64,000 nt of DNA, from positions 15,244,001 through 15,308,000 of the forward strand of contig NC_067285.1 of assembly GCF_020740795.1 (NCBI RefSeq), given 5' to 3'. The position numbers and the translations under genes were made by a program. This DNA is from Apus apus. Taxonomy: Eukaryota > Chordata > Aves > Apodiformes > Apodidae. The notes under the pieces are model-generated. The model was not told the origin of the DNA. It saw only the letters and a program-made list of their open reading frames with translations, and made no database searches. Shown in pieces: positions 1 to 12,353 of this stretch (position 1 is the first letter of the stretch; each line of letters starts with the position of its first letter).

Positions 1-1706
1 AGCACATTGCTTTCTCTTAGCATGACAATTGGCATTTTCTACTAGATTGCATTCTTGAAACCATACATACTTTTCCAGATGTTACCAGCAGAGAGCCAGC
101 TAATGTAAAGGTTGAAAGTTTCTGAGCATTTCTGTACCTAAATTAAAGAATTATATCCAGGAGATATAATTCCAAGTAAGATCAGGGAGAGCTCTTGTGA
201 AGGAAAGAGCCTGTAAAATGGGCATTTAAACCAGAAAGAGGCCAGGCACCTGGGTGCCAGCTCAGAGCAGCTCTCAGCTTTCCTGGAAATAGTCAGTGTC
301 TCTATTAGGCAAGTCAAAACCCTCTATTCAGCCATGGAAATTTCCATTAATATGCTGGGTGCTTTTACAAGTGCAAGAAGTTGGGTTTCATGGCCAGTGC
401 TTGTCAGAGTTGCCCTTTATCTGTAGCAGCATCTATCTAGCCTGGTGGTCAGCAGAGCACAGATTGCCCAGTTTGAGGATCATCTGCCCGGGGAAGGGTC
501 AGAAGCATTTCCACAGATGTGCTCTTCTGGTAGTCTTAGGAAATTGCTGTAGAAAGCTTCCTCTAACTGCAGGACTTAACCTCATGAAAGAGTCTACTCC
601 TGTTTATTTTTCAAAAATTTTGAAAGGGCTTTCAGAGAGTTCAGGATCTGTCAAACCTGCTTTCTGCTCTTCAAGTTAACCTTAGGTCCTTCATTGCTGT
701 TCTTCACTGCATACTCAGTTTCTCTTCTGCTCAAGCCAACATGCCAGCCAGAGGGATGATCTTTAATTGAAGACACACAGATCCTTCCAAGCTGTAGTTT
801 CACCAGAGGATATGTTACTAGTTTGGAATCACAAATATGTAGTTTCTCTGTTTCATTGTTGGATACTTCTCCTTTAATAATTCAACAGAGAGAAACTTTA
901 TGATATAATTTCAGGTATTAATTCGGGCTAAAAGTCAAAGTTTTCTAAATGAATATGAATTAGAAATGAAACACATACTAGCAGGCTCCAGGATCACAAA
1001 GTATCTTCCTACTTAGATAAGTGACATCTGCTTGCCTTCCTTCTCTTTACAGCTTCTGGGTAAGCAACATCAGGTTCAATCAAAGGAGAATAATCCTTTA
1101 CTGTTTTTCTGCCCAGAAGGGTACTAGAACCAGGAAGGAGACACAGGAAACTTGCTTAATTCTTACTACTTTCTATTATAGAGTCCAGACTCTATAGATT
1201 TTAAAAAAAGGTTATGTTATTTTTTACCAAATAAAATAGAACCAATTTCCAATTATAACTGAAGAGTCATGATCAGGTGAACTGTGCTTTTCTTTTTAGT
1301 AAATGATGCTGTCTTCCTTCCTTTATGTTGGCAGGAATCCTATATATAATGTCAAAATCCACTTTTTAATTATACATTGTAACACATGCAACTTCATTAG
1401 ATTAAAATTTCCCACACCTGCTTGTTTCAATTCCCCTGTTCAGGAAAGCCACATTATCAAGGGTTATGCATTACTTTTAAATGAAATCTTGTAATCCTCT
1501 TAATTTTCTATTGAGTTGTAATGAATTAGGTGCTATTTTCTACACCTTTTTTTAAGGAAAGCAGTGCCTGCCTTAGCCCATATTAAGAGAAAAAAGCGAC
1601 CAGATTATAAAACTATATAATCAGTTTTGAAATGAAAAATGTTGCTTTGCATTTCCTTAACACCATTAATAGATATCTGAGAGTTTTTTTATAAATAACA
1701 GTTACA

Positions 1707-1729
1707 TTGTAAATAATAGTTATTTACAA
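1707..1729. repeat. Inverted repeat, 10-bp stem and 3-nt loop
   Basis: TTGTAAATAA, loop TAG, TTATTTACAA forms a perfect stem. It is AT-rich and in a GABRP intron, and no function can be assigned. Confidence 0.85.
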
Positions 1730-2399
1730 CAGTTATAATGCAAAAGCCTAGAGCTAAAGATATGTAAGAAGAGCTGTGTGTAATATTTCCTAGCACAGCA
1801 AAAAAAAACAATCAGGATTTGATCCTCTGTGAACTTTCACAGCCCCTGTACTGTCTGTTCGAATGAAATATGTTACAACAATGCATATTGTGAGCCCAAG
1901 TTCACATACAGCCACTGACAGAGCCAACTTTAAAATGTAGTCAGCAAAATTCCTGCATAAGTAGCTTGAATACATTTAAGAGAAGGACATTGTGGATTAA
2001 TCTGTTTATAGAACAGCGTGTATCACATCATACTAATCACATTATTGTAATCACATAGTAGTAAGTCACATTGAATAATGTTAGCTAGGGTGCTGGTTAG
2101 GGTGTGGTTTGATTTGATGTTGATACAGACCAATTTCATTTTGGACATGGGTAAAGTAATTGCAAGGACTGCTTCCTTACATGTCTTTTACTGTAGTCCT
2201 TATTCTGCATACACTGATGCAGTCTTGGACCCCCAAATGATGTCTGTGCATCAGTGGCTGCTGGGTTTTTATTTTTGCTGTCTAGCCAATACCACCTGCA
2301 TTCTCAGAGTAATAAACAGTGATATAAAAACCTTGCCTTTCTTATTGGAAAAACATAAAAGCAATGAAAGACTGTCACAGTCTAGCTTTTTGTGTAAAT

Positions 2400-3240
2400 A
2401 ATCATAGAAATAAGGCTGAAATACACTTTAAGAATTCATTTAATCTATTCTCATGTTGCAAGGCAGGGTCATCTATATCTACAGCCTACTTCCTGACAGA
2501 TGTTTCTAGGAGTAAGTTAGACAAGCCTCCAAAGTGTCTGCTTCATCATCCCTAGATGATTTTTTTTCTAGCTATTGTTATCCACATATTTTCCTCATGT
2601 CTAATCTAAAGCTCCCTTGCTGCATTTCCAACCCATTATGTGGATATAGAAGAAAAATTTCCTGTTATTTTTCAGCAGCCCTTTCACTATTTCGGGACAG
2701 ATACATCTTTTCTAAGACCAACACTTCTTTAAAATTCATATAAAGTTTTCTAGGTCTCCTGTCTTTGCTATTCTCCCATCAAATTTCTCCTATCTTTGCT
2801 GATGTGCAACACCCAAAACTGGGTCTCCTGTTCCCATCAGATATTCTCCGTAGAGGGAAGGGTTTACTTAATGAATTTAATGAACTCTATTCCTCTTTAA
2901 CCAATCCAGGTTGATATTTGCTTTTCTTGCAGAAAATTTCTGTGCATTTTGGACCTGATTCAGCTTGCAATTTGTTCTAGTACTCCACCTCTTTTATTGC
3001 CCTGTTGCCACATATTCCCTGTGCTCTGTTTAAGGAGCCAGTAATTCCCATCTGAGTGCAGGACTTTGTACATCCTTTTGTTAAATTGCATCTTGTTTTA
3101 CTCAGGCTTTTGAGATGATTTTCAACACTAATAATGTTCTTCTCTGTGCTGACACTCCTCTCTTAAAAGACACTTGATATGTCATCATGTTTGCTAGTGA
3201 GCAGTACTGGGCACAGGACAGACCTCATGTGTTCCCACTT
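2400..3240 (-). mobile_element. Ancient CR1 LINE fragment, 3' part
   Basis: Read on the plus strand, this begins atcatagaaataaggctg, a decayed version of the CR1 3' terminus. It then follows CR1 order in reverse: the segment near 'ttcctcatgtctaatctaa' and 'ctcccttgctgcatttccaa' (about 2593-2630), 'acacccaaaactgg' (about 2810), a segment about the pooled short lineage 'tgcaggactttgtacatcc' (about 3058), and 'agcagtactgggcacaggac' (about 3200). These are landmarks of the CR1 3' UTR and the end of ORF2. It has many mismatches and indels and no open frame, so it is old and inactive. It lies inside a GABRP intron, antisense to the gene. Family assignment is from memory of CR1 consensus landmarks. 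Confidence 0.82.
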
Positions 3241-5734
3241 GATAAATTATTCTATTTTCACAGTAAGCAATAGCCAATTCATCTCAATTAACATTTTTTT
3301 ATTAGAGAAAGAAGAAAAAATGTCATTGAATACTTGAGGCTAATTGGCTGTTGATAGCTTTTTCTCTGGCCAGCAACTTTCCTTAGTCTTCCTCTGCCTA
3401 CTGAAATCCTCCTGCCAAGTCTTCAGCAGCAGCAGGAATGAAGAGGCTCAGCTTGCTCAGGTCTCCAGCCTGAGCTCAGTTGGCAGGGAAAGTTATGTTA
3501 GGCAGTCAAGGCTCTCAGTGCACTTCCCTGCCTAGAAAACCATGAAGTCAGCAAAATAATATATTCACATGGTATTAGTTCGGCAGAATAGAGGGAAAGA
3601 AGAGACAGGAGTATAAGGACAGTCTCCTCTCCTTGATGTACAAAGACCAGACATTTGCCCTCTTGAAACAGACTGCAAAGGGAACTGGGTGCTGTTCCTC
3701 GTCTGCAGTCACTGCCAAGGTTTTGATGTGTGATCACAAACCCTGCTTTAGCCTCCTTGGGCTAGAGGCCTTGTTGGACCTTGTTTGTCTATGCAGTGTT
3801 GAAACTCTGCTGAGCCCTGGCCACTCCATGCTACTGGCTTCTCAGGTGGGAGGTGAAGAACAATCCAGTAATGAGTTGCTGTTATTTATAGTTAGTGATC
3901 TGAAAATCGAAAAGTATATAAACTGTATATAAACCATGCAGGGTGTATGAGTGTGTATAAATGTAACAGATTTCTACACAGAGTGTATGTTAGTCAGTCT
4001 TTCTCTTGAAATAGAGACATTACCTTGCTTTGTCCTATAGGCCCATCTGCAGTTTCCCAAGGCTTAGGAGATTTCTCAGTTAACAGTCAAAATTTTCTAG
4101 CATTTTCAATTTTTCTTTTTTGAGGTACGTTACATTGAGAAACTTCTCTCATTCCCTTTATCAGTTCTTTTATATCCTGAAATTGCTCTCCAGTTGTTAT
4201 TCCTGAGAACATCATCTTTGCCATGCAGGGCTTACAAACAACAACTTTATTCAGTATAATCTTATCTGGAGAGTCTTTGGTCAGCCTCACCTAAGATTCA
4301 AGCAGTTACATATACACGTGTCTGTTACCACGTTATGTTCAACTTACCTATCTGAGCTCATATCATCACTCTTTGTAAGCAAGGTTTTCCCCTTGAGATA
4401 ATCTTGAAAGGTTTTCTATTTTGAGTTGCTTTTGTGTTGCTCCTGCAATTCAGAACAGTTAGAAAGAAAACAACAGTTTTGGAAAGTGCATTGGAAAAGT
4501 TACAGTAACAAACACACAAATCCAATTAAAGGAATGAATATCAAGGATATTAAGAGGCATTTTCTTTAACTTTGGGAAGTTCTTTGTCATATAGATAGAA
4601 ATAGACACAAACCCTGGAAAAACTTTCTGTGGCCTCTTTGTTTTGTAAGTTTTTATTTTTGCAGGTAAAGTGACTGGGTAAATATCTCTGCACACAATTG
4701 CTACAAGAAATGGTTTGTTAAATTCTTTGGAAATTTTAATTTCAAACTCATGTTTTGTAAACCATTTTTTATGAAGATGAAACACATGTTGAGAATCCTG
4801 CCCTGATCTGTAATTTCCTTAAGTTCACCTCTGAAGAACAAGTAGGAAAACAGATATTCTATAAGATCTTGGCTTTAAAGAACAGAAGACTATGGTGTTT
4901 GCTTCAGAGAGAGACAAAGGAGCTGTAATAACATATTAACAATATATACTGGCATCTTTAGCATCCTACATCAGGCAGAGAACTACATTCCAGTTGCACA
5001 ACTTATTTTTTGGGTAAAAGTGAGGATGCTACCCATACCTTAGTGCATGTGTTCATTGTGAACAAGCAATAAGAAAAAAGCATACTGAAACCTACACTTT
5101 CAGGACATAGTTAAGGCAGTAAAATTCTATTTAAAGCTTTCCTCTGCAGTGCTCTTTTAAGGTGCAAGAAGAGAAGAAAATGATGCATTGCTAGAGTTAT
5201 ACTGGTGTGCTTGTGTGAGATGGGCATCACACATTTTAGCAGGCACCCAAGAGGTTAGCATACATATTTCATGATAGAGAAGAATGTGCTCTTTGTGCCT
5301 GACTGCACAGCCCTGTGCAGGGTACCAAAGTGCTTCTTACATACAGAGTGATGTAGAGCAGTCTTTTACTGGAGTTCATCAAAAAGTGCACAGAAAGGAA
5401 CTGTGGGGAGGATGCTCCCATCTCATCACCCTAGAATGGAAGTTAGGAGCTGCCGACAGCATTTGTAGATCATCAGTCCTTCCTTCAGGTGCTTCTGCTG
5501 TGACTGTCCACTGGGCAGAGGGCAGCAGGAAAGACCAGAGATGCAGCATTCTGCCATCAGCTGGGAACAAATTCCATAGAAAAATGGGATAATAAAAAAT
5601 GGATGATGTTGGTGATAAGGAAGCCTGTTTGTTTAGGTTTATATCTCTTTCTCAGGCAGTACAACAATTGTTAGTGTTGATAAAATCATCACTGTTACGG
5701 CAAGATCTATACGACATGGCAGATAGGCAGGGCT

Positions 5735-5756
5735 ATTAGAATAATAATATTCTAAT
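5735..5756. repeat. Inverted repeat, 9-bp stem and 4-nt loop
   Basis: ATTAGAATA, loop ATAA, TATTCTAAT. A further direct copy of the left arm lies at 5759-5767. AT-rich intron sequence. Confidence 0.85.
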
Positions 5757-8700
5757 AAATTAGAATATTGCTTTTAGGAGTCAAAAGCCAAACTTCAAAG
5801 GAAAATTATAAAGCGGTACAAACCAGCTTTTCTTGCTTTCAGAAAGGTCTGCCTTAGACCTAGAGCAGCTTAGTTACTGGGAAAGAGTCTCTGCTGATAT
5901 AATTTTTATGATGCAAAACAAAAGTAGCCAGCTGGAACCAACAGTAACTTGATTTTTTTCACTCTTTGTACTTCCTAGAATACCTCTTTTTAAAATTATT
6001 TTTTAAATCAGTAGATACAGTTAGAGTTGGTGTGGAGACTATAACATGCTACCCAAGTTTGATCTTCATCTACAAGGTAGAGTTGCTGTCTGGTTTTCTA
6101 CTTCTTCCCTCTAGTAAATTCTGTAAAGCCCAGGTAATTCAGCTTAATTTTCTTTCAGTGTGGGATGACCTTCTGGTGGGTTTTGAGTGTGTATACTGAC
6201 AATAATTTAGGTTCAGATTCATCTGAGTAACTGTTAACAGAGTAATTTGATACTTTGGTAAGCACTAACACTTTGCCTTTGCTGTGGAGTTAGCTATCTG
6301 CACAGAGATTGTTTTCATCCCATTCTCAAGTCACAGCAGTCACACACTGAGGTGTCATCCATCATGAGCCAGAAACTTGAATGAGGAAGCATCTTCTTTT
6401 TTTAATGCAAACATTTTGTTGTCAGTAAGACTCAAGCAAGGGATAAACTTGACAATTTGGAGGAGTTAACTTGAGCTGTGCTTGAGTTACTTCTAGTAAA
6501 GCCAGGACTAGGATTACATTAACCTGTTTCACTTTTGATCTGACTGATGATGCCATAGTCTCAGATGTGCAAGCCAAAGACAATGAGGTTCAGCGTTACT
6601 GCCTCATATGCAATTAACGTAATAGGAGAAGCAAATCTGTTTCTTTTTAAAGATAACTTTTAGTACATGTGGAATGTAGATGAAAAAAGGACTGTAACAT
6701 TCCCCTGTCTTAATTTTTTCCCCATTGCTTATTTCTTTACTTTTTCCTGAGTACTTTCAGTTTATTACAGGAGGAGCTCATATGAATTCTATACATAGGT
6801 TGCTTCAAAATTTCCATTATAAAAACTTTTCTGAACTCTTTAGAGAAATGCTGACACTTTTATTATCATGTCCATGATGTGTCTTTGGATTCTGGCAAGA
6901 TAGAAAGCCTTGAGGTTAGAGAAATGCCTTTTCTTTTTTCCCCGAAAAGCCACTCAGCTATAAGCTGTTACATCTCTATTTCTCTTTGTTGCTCACATTG
7001 TTTCAGAAATTTCTGGCATCAGGAAAGGTAACACCAAAGAACACAGGAACTTGTCTACACTTCAAAATTGTAGTGAAATGGCAAAGTGTGACTTTCAAGT
7101 TTGATGTTTTGAACTAAGTTCCCATGTACACACTTGACTTTTATACTAAAGTGTACAAAGATGCAGTTGCAGGGTGCTAAGGAGGAGAGGATGTTGCTGT
7201 GTGGCTGCTGTGCATGGGCTATTGCAGAGTCTTCCTTACAGACAAGCTGTAAGGCTGAAGTCCAGGAACCCCCAAGTGCCTGTGGTGCTTTGTGGAAGCT
7301 TAGTCCTGTCTCTTTACTTCCCTTAGCTGGGTACATGGCACCACATCCTTCCCTATGGTCATCACAGAACCATAAGGCAGCTTTTGTGGAGAACTCAGTT
7401 TCCTGCTGATGGTTTGCACCCTCTGCACTGTGGGTTGACACCCTTCCCTCACTCATGGTGGCTTTGCAATTGTGCTTTGTGTGCTAACTGCAACCATGCT
7501 ACAGTAATGACAGTTTGCTGTACAAACACTGCAGAGAAAATCTTGTCTTTCTATTTAAAAGTTAAATAGCAGTGTAGAAGATTGCAACCAAAATTAATAA
7601 AATCCTTAACAGTTTTCATTAAGGTTTTAAACGCTTGCTCTCTCACACTAAGAAGCCACAGTTTTACAATTGCCTGTACAATCCTAATTCTCTTTCCCTA
7701 AATATGCTTTATGCTATAGTCTTTTATTGTACAAACTCAGTGATTTTTCCATAGCACTCGTGCTTGATTTATTGCAAGGATGAGTGCAGATATAAGCAGA
7801 AGTAATGTTGTGCAGTCTACTAGGTTTTTCCACTTCCTAACTTTTGAGAGCTTTGCTTTCATGCTTTCATCTGCTTACACATAAAATCACTTTTGGGTGA
7901 CGAAAGTAACTTTTACTGAAGCATCTCTATTAGTAAAAATTACAGTATTGATAGAGGTACACTGATATAAACTTTCTCTTTTCACATAAAAATGATGAGA
8001 ACAATATAAATCATCTTTGTATCTTCTGCCTTCTGTGGATGCTGCGTGTCTTGATACCCTCAGCTTAAGTCTGGATGTTTGTATGAAAGGTGAACTCTGA
8101 CCCAATCAAAGTGATTGAGTTCAAAGCAAGGCATAACTGAGGAAATGTAGTGGCTTGTGATTAGGGTCAGACTACATAAACTAGTGATTCTTTCTGTTTT
8201 TAAAAGTTCTATGAAACGTTATTGTTCTCTGGATGCAATTTATATAATACTTTAAAAAATGGAAATTTAACCGTGCATTTTCTAACCTGGGAGCAAGAAG
8301 GCATTTTTTGACATCCATTACTTTTAGTTCAAGCTTTTAGAAGTACTCTTCACTGACTCTGTGTCTCACCATGCACCTGAGGGATGCACAAATAGCACGT
8401 CTATGCATATATTGTTGTTTCTAAAGTGCATTTACCCTTATTCAGTTTGGTCCTAACTCACACCACTCAGCATTGGAAACAAACATAGGTTTGGAGATCG
8501 TAATTTGTTGGATTAAAATAGATGAAGCCAAAGCTATCTGACCACAGTATATTCAAGCATTACACTCTCACTGATATTCTGGTTCCAGAATTTTGTTAAA
8601 ATAACGATGTAAAAAACTTTAACACTTAATTTTGACTGTCAGAATAAAAAGTCTGTTCTGTCAATTTAAGTTAGTAAAAAGCAAGCTTTTGCCCTATTTT

Positions 8701-9551
8701 GATCTGTTTGACTGGTAACAATTTCAGATCCTGCACTTCTGTTTCCTAAACATAGCCAAATTTTGGTCAGTTACTGAGCTGGGTATCAAGTTCAGGCTGT
8801 GTTTACCAGTGTGCTGTTGTTCCCTAATGAAATAAAATTCTGTCTTTGGCTGTGGGCCCAAAATTTCATCTTGAAATCCCTCATTTAGAAGCAACTCACA
8901 ACAGTGACACTACTCACAACAGCACAAACACTGTAATGCACTAATGTAAAGAAAAAAATTGATGGTGAAGATGCAAAGACACTGTTTTTTAAGGGGAATA
9001 TAAGAGGCAGGTCAGCAGTGTCAGAGAAGGTACCTTTCATTCATATCTTGAGCAACAGTAAACTACAAGAAAAGCAGAATAAATCAGGTATCTGGAGCAG
9101 TTAAAGATAAGGACCCATGCTTCATAAACTTAAAATTGTTCTTGTGCTAGTTTGTATATAAATAATTGTGGTATTTCTTATGATTAGCCACAGCTAAATA
9201 CATATATGATTTCAAATTCCCTTGCATTGTATTGTATAACAAAACATCCTTTCCAGATATTGATGGATTTATTTTTTTCTTCACTTATCCTCTGTGAATT
9301 TCCAATTCAAGGTGTCTTTAATGAAACTCTGGATGTGGTGACTAGGTGTTATATATTTTGATTTTTTTTTCCCTTCAATTCAATTTAAAGTCTTCATGAC
9401 ACAATTTTTCAGCACCGTCTTTAGTATTTTTTCAAGCTTGTTTTCAAGCTTTCACTGCACTGTAATGCATAAAAGTAATACAGGTTGATAATTAAAAGAA
9501 CTTCTAATGAATTGCACTGCTTCACAGTTTTTTCCTCTGCTCTTTCCACAG

Positions 9552-9704
9552 GACATTATCCAAAACTAGTGTTTCACTTTGAACTCAAGAGAAATATCTT
9601 GTATTTCATACTAGAGACGTATGTGCCATCAAGCCTGCTGGTTGCTCTCTCCTGGGTATCATTTTGGATAAGCCAGTCATCAGTTCCAGCCAGAATCTGC
9701 ATAG
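9552..9704 (+). CDS. GABRP: GABRP exon: pre-M1, M1 and start of M2
   Basis: This internal coding exon is from a GABA-A receptor pi-type subunit, a plasma-membrane ligand-gated chloride channel of the Cys-loop family. It is 153 nt long, the size of the M1 exon in other GABA-A subunit genes. The acceptor is tttccacag before 9552 and the donor is gtgaga at 9705. It enters with a split Gly codon (phase 1) and leaves one base into the next Gly codon. It reads [14 protein letters not shown], then M1 ([20 protein letters not shown]), then [17 protein letters not shown]. The VPAR stretch before M2 is the anion-selectivity signature of GABA and glycine channels, as opposed to the GEK of nicotinic receptors. 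The residues between M1 and M2 match pi better than delta, rho or alpha subunits as I remember them. The frame and both splice sites are intact. Confidence 0.95.
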
Positions 9705-10567
9705 GTGAGAAACTGATAAAACAAGACAAACCAGGAGTTGGATCATTAAGAAGCTTTCTTTATGGCACGTCCATTTCCAGAAGTTGCGAGCACTTCTGAG
9801 TTTATGGAATTACTTTTCTGTCTTGCAATATGCAGTACGTCATGCAGATTACCCTTCAAGTATTGCTATTCTCTAACTAAAAAAATGTCTTTGGGAGCTA
9901 CAGGAGACTTGCTGGCAGCAGAAGCTGCCAAAAACAAAGGGAAACTCAGTCATTTTGTAAATTATTCCAACTTATTCAAATACAGACAGAATGCACGGAG
10001 AGAATTGTGAGGCTTTTGTGAGATCTAATGTTACATGCTAATTAGTACATGAATAATAAGAGAATTATAAGAAATGAAATATAATTAATTACAAATAAAG
10101 GATTTTCTGAAAGGGAAAAAATGTAAGTAAGTTCTGATCAGACCACAGGTGGGGTGGGAAAAACCCTCCTACTTAACAGGGAAGAAAGATTCCTCATGAA
10201 AGGAGTCCAGGGGGCAACTGCACTCAACAAAATGTTACCAGAATGTTTTGAATGGGGTGTTTGCGTTGTACTGCAATTATAATGTGTTAATCATAAAAAT
10301 ACAGTCTATGACACCAAAATCTCTCTCTCCATTTTCATTTCCAGTCTTCTCAGCTTTACAAATAGTTTTCATGAGTGTTTTTAAGCATTTAACTGCAGGA
10401 TCACAAGTTCATTCAAAAGCTTAATTTCCAAAACATGACACCATGTATGCTGTGGCATACTGGGAGTTCACAGAGCCTGGGTGAACTGTCTTGTAGCAGG
10501 GCCTTTGCTATAGAGACCTTCAGTGCTACCTGTGTTTTATCAGATCTTCTGTTTTTGCATTCCACAG
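9705..10567 (+). other. GABRP: GABRP intron between the M1 and M2-M3 exons
   Basis: This 863-nt intron begins gtgaga and ends ttccacag, with phase 1. It splits the Gly codon just before M2, a position shared by GABA-A receptor subunit genes. No other feature is visible in it. Confidence 0.93.
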
Positions 10568-10761
10568 GTGTTACCACAGTCCTTACTATGACAACACTGA
10601 TGATGGGAGCCAGAACTTCACTCCCAAATGCCAACTGCTCTATTAAGGCAATTGATGTGTACCTTGGTATCTGCTTCAGTTTCATCTTTGGAGCACTGCT
10701 AGAGTATGCAGTGGCTCATTTCTGCACATTGCATCGACTCAGTTCCAAGGAACTGCCTAAG
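10568..10761 (+). CDS. GABRP: GABRP exon: M2 pore helix and M3
   Basis: The second readable exon has acceptor ttccacag before 10568 and donor gtattt at 10762. Its first two bases complete the Gly codon begun in exon 9552-9704, and it ends on a whole Lys codon (phase 0). It encodes the pore-lining M2 ([19 protein letters not shown]), the short M2-M3 linker, and M3 ([20 protein letters not shown]), then [18 protein letters not shown] at the start of the cytoplasmic loop. The TTVLTMTTL core is shared by GABA-A subunits. The '[23 protein letters not shown]' pattern is specific to pi. No stop or frameshift is present, so this part of the channel appears functional. Confidence 0.96.
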
Positions 10762-12335
10762 GTATTTAAATTCTTTGATTGTTTTCCTAAACACCAGGCT
10801 TCAATTATACCTGCTAAAGAGATGAATTATCTTAGCACTAATGGGATATGTATTTAAGGAAGTTTCTATTTTAGAATAGGTGGTGATAACCTTGAGAAGA
10901 AAAATACTTGTTTGTACACCTGTAATTTTTTGGAAGAGATCAACCAAACTGAAACACGCTGCCATAATCAGTCTCTCTTTTGGTGTGCAATTTATGGCCA
11001 TTTATCAAACAATGTGCAATCACAGGCACTTCTTGTCTCCCCAGTAATGGCATGTGCTCACTTACTGTTCAAAAATCAGACTGAACTTGGTGACTTGACC
11101 TTATTGCAATATAGCAAAAAAGAAAAGATTTTATCACACTCCATTTATGAAACCTTCTGTACATGCAATGTACATGAGTCAGTTTACGAGCAGACAGCTT
11201 CACATATTAGGTGTACCAGATGCCTATAGCCTTCCACTTACTCCTTCACTTTCAACAGCTGCAGCTGAAAGTCAGACTGGGATTCACTTTCTGTTCTGTA
11301 CCATTATTATGCCAGGACTTTTTGCTGCTCTACTGAGCTTCTCACAACTCTGAAATACGATGAAATACACTGAAAATAGAAAGGGATTGGATCGACACAG
11401 GCATTTTTGAACCTGGTGATTGTCACCTTGCTGAAATAATCAGGACAGGTTCATGAAGCAGTTTTGTCACATCTTCCATCTCCAGTGTTAGGACTGCTTT
11501 CATAAGCAGTGAAAAAGAAATCACAAGGAAGTTGGAAGCTGATTGTCTTGTAGCTTTTAATTATGGAACTGAAGCTAATGTGCATGGTAAAAAAGAAATT
11601 TTTAAGCAGCTTACGAATTTTCTGGACTAGTAGAAAAAAATTAAAACATGGAAAGTAAGAATAACAATAAAAAGCAGGAAAAAGTTTGGTTGAGTGCTGT
11701 AGGGATAAACAGCCAGAAGAAGAAAAAGAAAGATTGTTAACTGTTTAAGCCAAACTAGAACAGAGCATCACAAATGCCTTAGCGAAGCTCCTCAGTAAAC
11801 TTGAGAAACAGGATATTGAGTTCAAGTGGAGTAGCTTAAAAACAATGCAGATCAGTAAGATGTGGCTTTGTTTTTTTTATGTCAGCAATTCATATGGGGT
11901 TTTGGCTGTTAGGATGAGAGAGAGGTTCTGTAAATGCACAGGAATATGTTCAAAGCTGTCATTTGATCTAGATGTGTGGAGAAGGACTGAAAAACATATA
12001 CAAAGTTGAGCCACCCAATGGGTTTTAAAACACAACATCTAATGGGAATGCCTGCCCTTGGGAAAACACTCATTTTGAATGAGAATTTGAGTGGAAAGCC
12101 TGAAAGTAATTTTTCCTGGCAAGGTAGCATCAGTGGCAATTCCCTCTGAGCATATCTATCTTGTGAAGTAAGTGGTTGTCATTTTGTTCATAGAGCAGAA
12201 AAAAAAAAGGCTTATTGGAGGTTTGGGTAGGAAAGTAAAATGTTTCAGTGCTTGGATGATAAAGCATCTTTGGATCTGTAAAGGACACTTGTGACTGCCC
12301 TTGCCTTCACCTACCTGTGTCAGATTCCCTTTCAT

Positions 12336-12353
12336 CTAGGACACGTGTCCTAG
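12336..12353. promoter_or_regulatory. 18-bp perfect palindrome with CACGTG E-box
   Basis: The sequence CTAGGACACGTGTCCTAG is identical on both strands, with the E-box CACGTG at its centre (12342-12347). CACGTG is the known target of bHLH-zip factors such as USF and MYC/MAX. Extended symmetry around the core is unusual, but binding is only inferred. It lies in the last GABRP intron, about 3.7 kb before the terminal exon. Confidence 0.4.

Larger units (their letters stand above)
1..9551 (+). other. GABRP: GABRP intron (5' part outside window)
   Basis: This sequence lies before the first visible GABRP exon. The family gene structure predicts a 138-nt exon just upstream (the region after the Cys-loop) and an 83-nt Cys-loop exon before that. 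I checked candidate donors (G followed by gta or gtg) by eye across this stretch. None was preceded by an open frame resembling a GABA-A extracellular domain. The likely reading is one intron longer than 9.5 kb. Apart from the ancient CR1 at 2400-3240 and two small hairpins (1707-1729, 5735-5756), I see only AT-rich intron-like DNA. The short open frames at 296-679 and 7055-7456 have compositions typical of chance frames. Confidence 0.65.

Noticed and set aside
5284..5592. Frame with SDVEQSFTGVHQ, superficially like the pi extracellular NDVEFTW segment
   Set aside because: Only a few residues agree. There is no acceptor or donor in the right phase and no similarity on either side.
7055..7456. 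Overlapping open frames on both strands (133 and 91 codons)
   Set aside because: Both have a composition typical of chance frames in slightly GC-richer DNA. No domain, start context or splice sites support either.
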